A DNA stretch of 14,506 nucleotides from Polaromonas sp. GTDB lineage: Bacteria > Pseudomonadota > Gammaproteobacteria > Burkholderiales > Burkholderiaceae_C. Under the pieces are notes generated by a model, which made no database searches, was not told the DNA's origin, and saw only the letters and a program-made list of their open reading frames with translations. Positions within the stretch are counted from its first letter, which is position 1, and each line of letters opens with the position of its first letter. The DNA lies in NCBI GenBank assembly GCA_026786065.1, contig JAJAYS010000025.1:1-14506 (forward strand). Direction: 5' to 3'. The translations under genes and the position numbers were made by a program. Below are positions 1 through 6,931 of this stretch, in pieces.

Positions 1-97
1 CGTGATGACAGCCCGCAGGGAGTATGCAGAAAGTCCTTGGGGTACAAACGCGAGCGCCCCGCATCAAGCTGCCCACTTTTATTATTCAGGACACCCC

Positions 98-1129
98 ATG
101 AGCACCCAGCTATTCACCACCGCCATCGCCGGCAGCCTGCCCAAGCCGGCCTGGCTGTCAGAAACGAACAAACTCTGGCCGCAGTGGAAGGCCGAAGGCG
201 ACGAACTGAAGCAGGCCAAGCTCGATGCCACGCTGCTGTGGATCAAGGCGCAGGAAGACGCCGGGCTGGACGTGATCGGCGACGGCGAGCAGTCGCGCCA
301 GCATTTCGTGCATGGCTTTCTGGAGCAGGTCGAGGGTATTGACTTTGAGCACAAGGTCAAGATGGGCATACGCGACAACCGTTACGACGCGATGGTGCCG
401 CAAGTCGTTGCAACGCTCAGGCTCAGGTGCCGGGTGCATGCCGCCGAAGCCCGGCTGCTGCGCGCCCACACCAAAAAGAAAATCAAGTTCACGCTGCCCG
501 GCCCGATGACCATCGTCGATACCGTCGCCGACCAGTTTTATGGCGACCGTGTGAAGCTCGCGATGGAGTTTGCCGAGTTGCTGAACCAGGAAGCGCTGGC
601 TTTGCAGGCCGACGGGGTGGACATCATCCAGTTCGATGAGCCGGCCTTCAATGTGTATATGAAAGACGCGGCCGACTGGGGCGTAAAGGCGCTGGAGCGC
701 GCCGCGCAGGGCTTAAGCTGCACTACGGCGGTTCACATCTGCTACGGCTACGGCATCAAGGCCAACGACGACTGGAAGAAAACGCTCGGTGACGAGTGGC
801 GCCAGTACGAACAGATCTTGCCCGCGCTCGCCAAAAGCAGCATCCAGCAGGTCAGCCTGGAGTGCTACCACTCGCATGTGCCGCCGCATTTGATGGCTTT
901 GCTCGAAGGCAAAGACGTGATGGTCGGCGTCATCGACGTGGCCAGCGACGTGGTGGAGACGCCCGAGCAGATTGCCGACACCATCGGCGAGGCGCTGAAG
1001 TACGTGCCCAAAAATCGTCTGGTGGCCTGCACCAACTGCGGCATGGCGCCGATGGACCGGACGATTGCGCTGAAAAAGCTGCAGGCGCTGGGTCTGGGTG
1101 CTGCTCTGGCGCGCGAGCGCTTTCGCTAA
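98..1129 (+). CDS. mesD: Methionine synthase, folate-independent MesD type (core MetE-like)
   Basis: This 343-residue protein has only the C-terminal catalytic barrel of cobalamin-independent methionine synthase, without the N-terminal half of the roughly 750-residue MetE. The zinc and homocysteine ligands are visible: His213 and Cys215 (VHICYGYG), Glu255 (SLECYHSH) and Cys314 (CTNCGM). The N-terminal TAIAGSLPKP and the segments GDGEQSRQHF and IIQFDEPAFNVYM resemble the Acinetobacter-type MesD proteins as I remember them. That family is known to make methionine from homocysteine without folate and to need oxygen and a partner, MesX (DUF1852). The methyl donor is not visible from sequence. MesX is not downstream; it may lie just left of the window. 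The start at 98 is chosen because family similarity begins there and AGGA lies at 88-91. The frame stays open to the left edge, but that extension does not look like this family. Confidence 0.85.
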   Translation: MSTQLFTTAIAGSLPKPAWLSETNKLWPQWKAEGDELKQAKLDATLLWIKAQEDAGLDVIGDGEQSRQHFVHGFLEQVEGIDFEHKVKMGIRDNRYDAMVPQVVATLRLRCRVHAAEARLLRAHTKKKIKFTLPGPMTIVDTVADQFYGDRVKLAMEFAELLNQEALALQADGVDIIQFDEPAFNVYMKDAADWGVKALERAAQGLSCTTAVHICYGYGIKANDDWKKTLGDEWRQYEQILPALAKSSIQQVSLECYHSHVPPHLMALLEGKDVMVGVIDVASDVVETPEQIADTIGEALKYVPKNRLVACTNCGMAPMDRTIALKKLQALGLGAALARERFR

Positions 1130-1215
1130 AGGGGGCGGCCAACTGACGCTGGCCAGCGCTACGACCACGCCGACCGGGCTTGAGATCTGCTCAAAAGCGC
1201 GATGACGTGGCGCCT

Positions 1216-1244
1216 ATGCCAAATTTATCTGGTTTTCTTACAAT
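1216..1244 (+). promoter_or_regulatory. Candidate sigma-70 promoter for the secreted protein gene
   Basis: A -35-like ATGCCA (1216-1221, 4 of 6) is followed after exactly 17 bp by a -10-like TACAAT (1239-1244, 5 of 6). It lies in an AT-richer stretch in the middle of the 255-bp gap before the next gene. The implied leader is about 135 nt. The rest of the gap holds a 12-bp perfect palindrome, CGCTGGCCAGCG (1147-1158), without a T-run. The promoter is predicted by eye only. Confidence 0.4.
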
Positions 1245-1384
1245 TCTCACTAATTCAAACAGTCGCGGTGTGTGCGTCTGGTTACAAACAGAGCATCTCC
1301 AGTTGCACCGCGTTGGCCAGAGGGCCGGGTCCCGGTCAACGCAAAGCGCGGCTGGGGAGTTAAACCTGCAACAAGGAGGATTTC

Positions 1385-1894
1385 ATGACCCAAAAAACCC
1401 CAAACTGGCTGGCACGCGTGCTGGCGCTTTCGGCCCTGCTGGCTTCCACCGCCTACGCGCAGTTGCCGATGCCGCCAAGGCCGCCGGGTTTGCCCAATAT
1501 CAGCGGCTCGCTGGAAGGCGCCATCAGCCCCGGCGTGTACGGCCGCATCGAGATTGGCAACTCCAGGCCACCGCCGCTGATTTACGCGCAGCCGGTGATC
1601 ATTCAGCGCCCGGCGGTGTATGTGCAGCAGCCGCTTTACCTGCATGTGCCGCCAGGCCATGCGAAGAAGTGGTCCAAACACTGCGCCCGCTACGACGCCT
1701 GCGGCCGAGAGGTGTACTTTTTCAGGGTAGCCGGCGACGACGAATACGGCCGGGATAGCCATAAACGGTACGAATACGAGAGCCGCCGCCACGACAAACA
1801 AACTCGCCGCAACGACGACTCCGATTACCGGGGCGGCCGTGACGACGATGGTCATCGCAATAACAAGGGCAAGGGCAAAAAAGACCACGACTGA
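1385..1894 (+). CDS. Secreted protein with proline-rich core and highly charged tail, unknown function
   Basis: This 169-residue protein has a clear signal peptide (hydrophobic residues 9-22, probable cleavage after AYA at 25). A proline-rich region follows (residues 26-90, containing PPRPPGLP and PPPLIYAQPVII), then a short conserved-looking block, PPGHAKKWSKHCARYDACG, whose Cys100 and Cys106 could form a disulfide. From about residue 118 the tail is almost entirely charged and polar: Asp, Arg, Lys, His, Gly, Asn and Tyr. I recognise the cysteine block from secreted hypothetical proteins of Comamonadaceae, but I know of no assigned function. A very strong ribosome-binding site, AAGGAGGA, at 1373-1380 fixes the start. 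The gene stands alone, with its own candidate promoter and an intrinsic terminator. The tail suggests binding of metal, polyanion or cell wall, which is only a guess. Confidence 0.75.
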   Translation: MTQKTPNWLARVLALSALLASTAYAQLPMPPRPPGLPNISGSLEGAISPGVYGRIEIGNSRPPPLIYAQPVIIQRPAVYVQQPLYLHVPPGHAKKWSKHCARYDACGREVYFFRVAGDDEYGRDSHKRYEYESRRHDKQTRRNDDSDYRGGRDDDGHRNNKGKGKKDHD

Positions 1895-1944
1895 GCCTTG
1901 CATGTCAGGAGCCCTGGCGGGAAGTCTTTTTGCTTCCAGCCGCG

Positions 1945-1971
1945 ACCGGCCTGCAAGGCCGGTTTTTTTTT
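1945..1971 (+). terminator. Intrinsic terminator of the secreted protein gene
   Basis: A 7-bp perfect GC-rich stem, ACCGGCC (1945-1951) paired with GGCCGGT (1957-1963), closes a 5-nt loop and runs into nine consecutive T residues (1963-1971). It begins 50 nt after the stop codon of the gene at 1385. This is a textbook rho-independent terminator. Confidence 0.9.
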
Positions 1972-2022
1972 GATGGGTGCGCGCACTGGATGCTCAGACT
2001 GCGCTGCCGGCTTTGGCGGTAA

Positions 2023-2044
2023 GGGGTAGCATCGAAGCTACCCC
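2023..2044 (+). promoter_or_regulatory. Perfect 8-bp inverted repeat upstream of the DUF427 gene
   Basis: GGGGTAGC (2023-2030) and GCTACCCC (2037-2044) are perfect inverted copies separated by ATCGAA. The element ends 34 nt before the start codon at 2079. It has no T-run, so it is not a terminator. It could be an operator or a hairpin in the 5' leader. No -10/-35 pair was convincing around it. Confidence 0.45.
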
Positions 2045-2078
2045 AATCCAAACCCAAACCCAAGAAAAGGCAGGTCAT

Positions 2079-2360
2079 ATGAAAGCAGTCTGGAACGGTG
2101 CCGTCATCGCACAAAGCGACACTACCGAAGTCGTCGAAGGCAACCATTACTTCCCCGAAGCCTCGCTGAACCGGGCCCATTTGACATTCAGCAATCACCA
2201 CACCATGTGCTCATGGAAAGGCCAGGCGAGCTACTACTCGCTGCTGGTCAATGGCGAGATGAACACCGATGCCGCTTGGTACTACCCGGACCCGAAACCC
2301 GAGGCCACGAACATCAAGGGCCACGTTGCCTTCTGGAAGGGCGTGAAGATCGAGGCCTGA
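2079..2360 (+). CDS. DUF427 domain protein
   Basis: This 93-residue protein is a single DUF427 domain over its whole length. Characteristic segments are MKAVWNGAVIAQSD at the N-terminus, VEGNHYFPEASL, a central TMCSWKGQASYYSLLVNGE and a closing GHVAFWKGVKIE. The family is small, cytosolic and common in bacteria, and to my knowledge no reaction is established for it. The start at 2079 is chosen because the conserved N-terminus begins there and AAGG lies at 2067-2070. The frame is open further upstream to 1977, but that part crosses the leader hairpin and does not resemble the family. The gene is probably monocistronic, since a hairpin follows its stop and decayed genes follow that. Confidence 0.88.
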   Translation: MKAVWNGAVIAQSDTTEVVEGNHYFPEASLNRAHLTFSNHHTMCSWKGQASYYSLLVNGEMNTDAAWYYPDPKPEATNIKGHVAFWKGVKIEA

Positions 2361-2362
2361 AA

Positions 2363-2382
2363 GCGGGCTTGATGGAGCCCGC
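2363..2382 (+). terminator. Stem-loop just after the DUF427 stop codon, possible weak terminator
   Basis: GCGGGCT (2363-2369) and AGCCCGC (2376-2382) form a perfect 7-bp stem with a 6-nt loop, starting 2 nt after the stop codon. No T-run follows, so it is either a poor intrinsic terminator or a 3'-end stabilising hairpin. Confidence 0.4.
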
Positions 2383-2510
2383 AAGTGACCGTGAACCCGG
2401 GGGACATCCATCCCGCAAGCCCACCCGGAATCGCCCGGTCGGTGCCTACACTCAGGGCGACGGCCCCCGCGACCGCCCCGACCGACGGCCCGCTTTGCCG
2501 AGACCGCTCC

Positions 2511-3220
2511 ATGCCACCAGAGCCCGACCCGGCCGTGCTTGAAAAGCTGGCCCTCGCCAACCGCATCCTCTACCAGCAGGACATCGTCGATGGCTCGGCC
2601 ATATCAGCGTGCGGCATGCGACCTCGCCAGAGCATTTTTTGCTGTCCTGCAACCGCGCCTCCGGCCTGGTTCGGCCAAAGGACATCTGACCTAAGACCTC
2701 GACGGCAACCCGACCGCGCCGACCGACAAGCGCTCGTACCTGGAGCGTTTTATCCGCAGTGAGATCTACCGGGCCCGGCCTGATGTGATGTCGGTGGTGC
2801 ACAGCCATTCGCAAAGCGTGATCCCGTTTGGCGTGACCGGCCAGCGCCTTAGACCGACCTTTCACATGAGCGGGTTTCTGGGCAGCGGTTCGGCGCTGTT
2901 CGAAATTCGCGAGGTCGGTGGCAACACCGATATGCTGATTCGGGACAGCGGCCTGGGCAAGGCATTGGCTGCGGCGCTGGCCAGCCACCACTGCCCCGTC
3001 CATTGAACTGGCGGTGTACCCCGCGATCTACGCCGAGGTCAACGCCAAACTGAAACTGCAGGCGGCTGCGCTGGGCGCCATCAATTTTTTGACCGAAGCA
3101 GAAGCCGCGCTGGCGGCGGCCAGCACCGAAAGTCAGGTCCAGCGGGCCTGGGACCTCTGGTGCCAGTCTGTCGGGCCGCTGCAGCAAGAGACGCCGTACG
3201 GACCAGGCACGACCCTCTAA
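2511..3220 (+). pseudogene. Class II aldolase/adducin family protein, broken by frameshifts, a stop and a deletion
   Basis: Three reading frames in series rebuild one class II aldolase-like protein. Frame one gives MPPEPDPAVLEKLALANRIL from 2511. After loss of one base near 2595 it continues as GHISVRHATSPEHFLLSCNR in a second frame. That frame meets TGA at 2687-2689, where one base of GTG appears lost. The third frame has TAA at 2692-2694 where TAC is expected, then DLDGNPTAPTDKRSYLERF and the metal-binding VHSHS at about 2797-2811. It runs to about 2980. From about 2999 the second frame resumes with SIELAVY and ends at 3220. Roughly a dozen codons, including the usual RGHG metal-binding motif, are missing at that last joint. 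Functional relatives act on sugar phosphates or related hydroxy acids; this copy cannot make an active enzyme. Several independent lesions argue against sequencing error. Confidence 0.85.
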
Positions 3221-3231
3221 AGGGAGCCGCC

Positions 3232-3564
3232 GTAAAGTTGCATTTTTTTGCCCCATTGCTGCCTACTGCGGGCCGTTATTGGCTGATGCCGCAAGTCCTC
3301 ACGTTTGAAGAGCAGGGTCTCAAGCCCTTCGATTTTTCAATCTGGTGCGCATTGATGGGGCCGGCCCGTCTTTCGGCCGATGGGGTTGCCAAAATCGCCG
3401 CCGATGTCCGGAAGGGGCTGGCCGAACCTGCGGTTCTGGACGGTCTTTCGGCGGCCGGTGTCGAGGCCTACTCCGGCAACGCCGCCGACCTCGCGCAACT
3501 GATCCAAAGCGATCTGGCGCGCTATGCGCAACTGGCCAGGTCGGCCAACATCAAGGCCAAGTAG
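3232..3564 (+). pseudogene. Bug/TctC-family solute-binding protein, remnant with large internal deletion
   Basis: The open stretch encodes about 110 residues. The last 90 or so, from TFEEQGLKPFDFSIW through KIAADVRKGLAEPAV to the C-terminus ANIKAK, match the C-terminal part of Bug-family tripartite tricarboxylate transporter binding proteins, which are normally about 320 residues. The first residues (KLHFFAPLLPTA) look like the start of a signal peptide, placed after an AAGGGAG ribosome-binding site at 3219-3225 but with GTA instead of a start codon at 3232. About 200 internal residues are therefore missing between roughly 3275 and 3295. In Burkholderiales such genes often sit beside catabolic genes, which fits the neighbouring aldolase pseudogene only 11 nt upstream. 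It is a dead remnant of a periplasmic uptake component. Confidence 0.75.
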
Positions 3565-3601
3565 CGGCGCGTTGCGCTGCTGTGGGGCCATGAGAACGGT
3601 A

Positions 3602-3630
3602 TTGACCGGCCATAGCGCGATGTCCAGAAT
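3602..3630 (+). promoter_or_regulatory. Candidate sigma-70 promoter for uspA-like gene
   Basis: TTGACC (3602-3607, 5 of 6 to the -35 consensus) and CAGAAT (3625-3630, 4 of 6 to the -10 consensus) are 17 bp apart. The implied leader of the gene at 3663 is about 25 nt. It is the only convincing pair in the 98-bp gap. Predicted by eye. Confidence 0.45.
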
Positions 3631-3662
3631 GGAGGCAATGGTCTGTTGCAAGGAGTCCCATC

Positions 3663-4100
3663 ATGTTCAAGCATCTTCTGGTGCCGGTTGACAGCTCTTC
3701 CAGTTCGGGCCAGGCGGTACAAAAGGCGCTGGGCCTGGCGCAGGCATGCGGCAGCACGGTGACGGCGATTTACGTGGTGGACCCGTATGCTTTTTCGGGC
3801 GTCGGGGCCGATTTTTCTTATGGTCAAGCCGAGTACCTTGAAGCTGCCAGCCTGGAGGCCGAGCAGGCCCTCAAGGCAACGCGAGCGGTTTTCGAAAGGC
3901 AGGGTGTGACGATTGCCACTTCGCTGGTCGAAGGGCACGCGGTATATCGCGGCATTCTGGAGACCGCCGCCGCGGTCGGCGCCGATTTGATCGTCATGGG
4001 TTCACACGGCCGGCGCGGGCTGGAGAAACTGCTGCTGGGCAGCGTGACTTCGCAGGTTTTGTCCCACACGCATTTGCCGGTATTGGTTATTCGGGATTAG
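3663..4100 (+). CDS. Universal stress protein, UspA family
   Basis: This 145-residue protein is a single Usp domain with the usual N-terminus (MFKHLLVPVD, Asp10 at the nucleotide site). The complete ATP-binding motif G-x2-G-x9-G-S is at residues 113-127 (Gly113, Gly116, Gly126, Ser127), so it belongs to the ATP-binding subclass. Usp proteins are cytosolic dimers induced by starvation and stress; the role of this paralogue is unknown. A strong AAGGAG ribosome-binding site at 3650-3655 sits 7 nt before the ATG. A YdcH-type gene follows after 40 nt and is probably co-transcribed. Confidence 0.93.
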   Translation: MFKHLLVPVDSSSSSGQAVQKALGLAQACGSTVTAIYVVDPYAFSGVGADFSYGQAEYLEAASLEAEQALKATRAVFERQGVTIATSLVEGHAVYRGILETAAAVGADLIVMGSHGRRGLEKLLLGSVTSQVLSHTHLPVLVIRD

Positions 4101-4140
4101 CGACTGCTCCCGTAGCCTGTGGGTTTTAACTGGAGCGCCA

Positions 4141-4434
4141 ATGGAACTTCTCAATCACGACCTGTCCCACGAATTCCCCGAACATGTGGAGAAAATGCGT
4201 GCGCTGAAGCTGGCCGACAAGCATTTCTCGAAGCTGTTCACCCAATACGAAGAAGAAAACCACGCGATCACCAAGTACGAAGGGGGCTTGGGGGTCATCA
4301 CCGACGCAGCTCTGGAAGAGTTGAAGAAGCAGCGCCTTAAAACCAAGGACGAGATCTACCAGATTCTTCAGACTGCCGACATGCCCGACGAAGAAACGCT
4401 GGCTGCGGCGTCTGCGGCCGCGTCGGCGGGGTAG
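4141..4434 (+). CDS. YdcH family protein (DUF465)
   Basis: This 97-residue protein is predicted to be mostly helical and rich in Lys and Glu. The N-terminus (NHDLSHEFPEHVEKMRALK) and the block DKHFSKLFTQYEEENHAI are diagnostic of the small DUF465/YdcH family, in which two helices form a hairpin. The final LKKQRLKTKDEIYQIL helix is also typical. An alanine-rich C-terminal extension (residues 86-97) follows the domain. No biochemical function is established for the family. GGAG at 4132-4135 precedes the ATG. The gene follows the universal stress gene after 40 nt on the same strand and converges with the dioxygenase gene 22 nt further on. Confidence 0.88.
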   Translation: MELLNHDLSHEFPEHVEKMRALKLADKHFSKLFTQYEEENHAITKYEGGLGVITDAALEELKKQRLKTKDEIYQILQTADMPDEETLAAASAAASAG

Positions 4435-4456
4435 GCAGTCAGGTGGTCAAAGCGCA

Positions 4457-5128
4457 TCAGGCGTCCACCACGATCTGAAAAACGGCGCGCAAGCCGTCGC
4501 CAGACGGGGCAAACGGAACCGTCAACGCACTGCGCGCGTCTTCCGGCAAATTGCGCCACAAAAAGTCGCGCGCATTTAGCTGCTCGCCCGCGACGTAAGC
4601 CTGGGTCGTCAGCAGCGCACGCGCACCCAGTTTGACCTTGACGTGAATGTGCGGCGTGCGGCCGCCGTAGGCGACCGGGCGGATCGTGCGAAAGCGGTAG
4701 CGCCCTTGCTGGTCCACCGCAACCCGGCCAAAGCCCTGAAAGGCCGCATCAATCCGGCCGCCGTCACCGGGGTGGTCGTAGTGGCCGGCGTGGTCGCACT
4801 GCCAGATTTCGACATGGGCACCTTTGACCGGCCCACCTTGCAAATCCGTCACGCTGCCCTCCAGCCAGCTCGGCTCGCCTTTGGCGTAGCTCAGGTTGCC
4901 GTGACGCAGCAGATCGAAGTCCGCGTCGGCCGGCAGCTTGACCGGGTAAAACGGGCCTTCGGTTTGTGTCGGCGTGGCACGTCGGACGGAGACAGGCTGT
5001 GCGCGGGCGCCCAGCCAGAATGCGGGCGCGGCGACGAGTGCGGCAGTGATCAGCCGGCGTTGAAGCAGCACGGGTTGCCGGACGGGAGCCACTGGGCGTT
5101 GGGGGAAATCGACGGGTTTTTCTAGCAT
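4457..5128 (-). CDS. Secreted intradiol ring-cleavage dioxygenase family protein, probable Tat substrate
   Basis: This 223-residue protein begins with a twin-arginine type export signal (Arg24-Arg25 in LLQRRLITAALVAAPAF, ending near ARA). The mature part is an intradiol dioxygenase fold. It has GSVTDLQGGPVKGAHVEIWQ, and all four expected Fe(III) ligands: Tyr117 (GHYDHP), Tyr154 (RPVAYGG), His160 and His162 (PHIHV). The family opens catechols, protocatechuate or hydroxyquinol between the hydroxyls; the substrate here is not visible. Cytosolic PcaG/PcaH and CatA enzymes lack such a leader, so this belongs to the exported relatives, whose physiology is poorly known. No pca or cat genes are nearby. 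The frame is open to 5227, but the ATG at 5128 has a GGAG ribosome-binding site and is followed at once by the leader. Confidence 0.85.
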   Translation of the reverse strand: MLEKPVDFPQRPVAPVRQPVLLQRRLITAALVAAPAFWLGARAQPVSVRRATPTQTEGPFYPVKLPADADFDLLRHGNLSYAKGEPSWLEGSVTDLQGGPVKGAHVEIWQCDHAGHYDHPGDGGRIDAAFQGFGRVAVDQQGRYRFRTIRPVAYGGRTPHIHVKVKLGARALLTTQAYVAGEQLNARDFLWRNLPEDARSALTVPFAPSGDGLRAVFQIVVDA

Positions 5129-5292
5129 GCCTGGCTCCGGTGAACATGGTCGGATTCTGCGGGTGTCCCGCATCGTAGGGCCTTCGCACTGCCAACGCAT
5201 TGCCTCGTCATTGACACTGCCGAACATAGCTCACTGCCCGCGGGCGGCGAAGCGTTTTCACCATCGCGATCGGGCCTCGGTAGAGCCTCGTT

Positions 5293-6000
5293 TCAGAAAC
5301 CAGGCTCGCTTTGAAAGCCCAGTGCTTCACCCGTGAGCGGATGCGCAAAGCCCAGCGCGCCGGCATGCAGCAGCAGGCGCCCGGCCTTGCGCTGCACCGC
5401 TTCCGGCGCATACAGCGCGTCGCCGACGATGGGGTGGCCGATGGCCTGCAGATGCACCCGCAATTGGTGCGAGCGGCCGGTGACTGGCTCGAGTTCAACG
5501 CGGCTGGTGTGGGTGTGCGCATCGAAGCCCATCACGCGCCAGCGGGTCTGGCTTGGCTTGCCAGACGCATCGATGATGCGCAGCGGCCGGCGTGGCCAGT
5601 CTGCGGCAATCGCCAGGTCGATGTGCTGCCAGCCGTTTAGCGGGTCGGGGTTGACGAGCTGCCCCTCGACCACGGCGGTGTAGCGTTTGTGGACCTCGCG
5701 TTGCTCGAACAGCTTGCTGAGCGCCCGCTGCATCGCGGCGTCGCGTGCCATCAGCATCAAGCCTGAGGTCGCCATGTCGAGCCGGTGAACGATCAGCGCG
5801 TCGGGGAACAGCGCCTGAGCGCGGCGGCTCAGGCAGTCCTGCTTGTCTTCACCACGACCCGGCACCGCGAGCAGACCGGCCGGTTTGTCGAGCACCAGCA
5901 GGCTTTCGCCCACAGGGACGATCGTCAGGGCAGCGGCGTCGGGCAGAGTCGCAGGCTGGCAGAAAGAGAGCGACCAGGAACAGGGCGCGTCAGCGGTCAT
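5293..6000 (-). CDS. rluA: RNA pseudouridine synthase RluA (dual-specificity 23S rRNA/tRNA type)
   Basis: This 235-residue protein is a pseudouridine synthase of the RluA family without an S4 domain. The catalytic aspartate is Asp75 in VHRLDMATSGL. Further hallmarks are LDKPAGLLAVPGRGEDK (residues 38-54), KRYTAVVEG, DWPRRPLRII with GKPSQTRW, and TGRSHQLRVHLQAIGHPIVGD. These blocks follow E. coli RluA, which isomerises U746 of 23S rRNA and U32 of several tRNAs, more closely than RluB, C, D, E or F. Acting on the same two sites is inferred from that resemblance. It starts 43 nt after the mipA-like stop on the same strand and may share its transcript. Confidence 0.85.
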   Translation of the reverse strand: MTADAPCSWSLSFCQPATLPDAAALTIVPVGESLLVLDKPAGLLAVPGRGEDKQDCLSRRAQALFPDALIVHRLDMATSGLMLMARDAAMQRALSKLFEQREVHKRYTAVVEGQLVNPDPLNGWQHIDLAIAADWPRRPLRIIDASGKPSQTRWRVMGFDAHTHTSRVELEPVTGRSHQLRVHLQAIGHPIVGDALYAPEAVQRKAGRLLLHAGALGFAHPLTGEALGFQSEPGF

Positions 6001-6043
6001 GCTGGCTTGCCCTCATGCCGGCAGCGTCCATGCCCGGGTGACC

Positions 6044-6856
6044 CTAGAACCGGTACAAAACCGACACCAGCCCGCTCACCGCATTGCGCTCGCGGAGCAG
6101 CGGGCTGTCTTTGGCGTCGCCCAGCAGGCTGCTGGCCGAAACTCCGGTGGTGACCGACACCCGGGGGCTGATGAGGTAGGTCAGGGCGGCGCTGGCACGG
6201 ATGTCGCGCAGACCGGCCGACGGGGTGGTGATGGCGTAGCCGCTGCGGGCCGATTGCGTCGGGGTCACGCCGAAATACGCCTGCATGTAGTCGGCATTGA
6301 CATAGCTGCCGGTTACCCCGAGGCCGACGCGCCACTGCGGTGCCAGCATCGCGGAGTAAGCCGCGCCAATGTCAATCACCATGCCGCTGCGTTCGTTGCC
6401 CGAGCCGTAACGCAGCGAGGAGGTCAGCGCCACCTGAGGCGACACGTAGTAGTTGAAGAAGGCACCGGCTTCGGGCCGGATGTCGATATCGCCCAAGCCG
6501 CGCAACGCCACCGAGCGTTCTTCGAGACGACCGAGGTCGGCGGTCAGCCGCAGGCCGTAGTTCATGTCGGGCCGACGGGAAAAGTCGTAGCCGATTCCGT
6601 TCAAGGTGCCAGCGAACCAGCCGCTTTTCCACTGGTAGTCGATCAACGGCACCAGCATGTAGCGGTGCTCGCGCGAGCCGGCGTACTGCCGACCCGCAAC
6701 GAAAGCGCCGCCCACGGTTCCGGTGTCGGTTGCCACCGAGGCGCCGTACAGCCGCACCACGTCGAAGGCCTGGGCCTGGGCAGAAGGCGCGAGGGCCGCC
6801 ATCGCCGAAAGCAGCAAGGTCGTTTTAAGCAGATTCGGAACACGGGTTTTGAACAT
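6044..6856 (-). CDS. MipA/OmpV family outer-membrane protein
   Basis: This 270-residue protein has a signal peptide (KTTLLLSAMAALAPSAQAQA, cleavage near residue 29). It then has alternating amphipathic strands rich in Gly, Tyr and Arg, such as GGAFVAGRQYAGSREHRYML and GIGYDFSRRPDMNYGLRL, and ends in SGLVSVLYRF. The terminal aromatic Phe is the usual sorting signal of outer-membrane barrels. The layout is that of the MipA/OmpV family, whose founding member is a scaffold for murein hydrolase MltA and synthase PBP1B; other members are regulated envelope proteins of unclear role. The start at 6856 is preceded by AGGGAG with 5-nt spacing; an in-frame upstream ATG at 6907 lacks this and lies inside the candidate promoter region. 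The downstream rluA lies 43 nt away. Confidence 0.85.
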   Translation of the reverse strand: MFKTRVPNLLKTTLLLSAMAALAPSAQAQAFDVVRLYGASVATDTGTVGGAFVAGRQYAGSREHRYMLVPLIDYQWKSGWFAGTLNGIGYDFSRRPDMNYGLRLTADLGRLEERSVALRGLGDIDIRPEAGAFFNYYVSPQVALTSSLRYGSGNERSGMVIDIGAAYSAMLAPQWRVGLGVTGSYVNADYMQAYFGVTPTQSARSGYAITTPSAGLRDIRASAALTYLISPRVSVTTGVSASSLLGDAKDSPLLRERNAVSGLVSVLYRF

Positions 6857-6893
6857 GGGAGCTCCCTGAAATATGGATTTGCCGGGCTGCGGG

Positions 6894-6922
6894 TTTATGG
6901 CCTGCACCAGGCCGGAATGGAA
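6894..6922 (-). promoter_or_regulatory. Candidate promoter of the mipA-like gene with an operator-like palindrome
   Basis: Read on the minus strand, a poor -35 TTCCAT (6917-6922) and a -10-like CATAAA (6894-6899) are 17 bp apart, about 38 nt upstream of the start codon. Between them lies a perfect inverted repeat, GGCCTG-CAC-CAGGCC (6899-6913), in the position of an operator. The weak -35 next to the repeat array at 6932-7004 would fit an activator-dependent promoter. By eye only. Confidence 0.3.
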
Positions 6923-6931
6923 AACGTCAGG

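Noticed and set aside
2..97. In-frame extension upstream of the MesD start, reaching the left edge
   Set aside because: The family N-terminus begins at the ATG at 98, which has an AGGA site. The extra residues (such as YAESPWGTNASAPHQAAH) do not match MesD, nor the MesX C-terminus as I remember it, so I do not claim a fusion.
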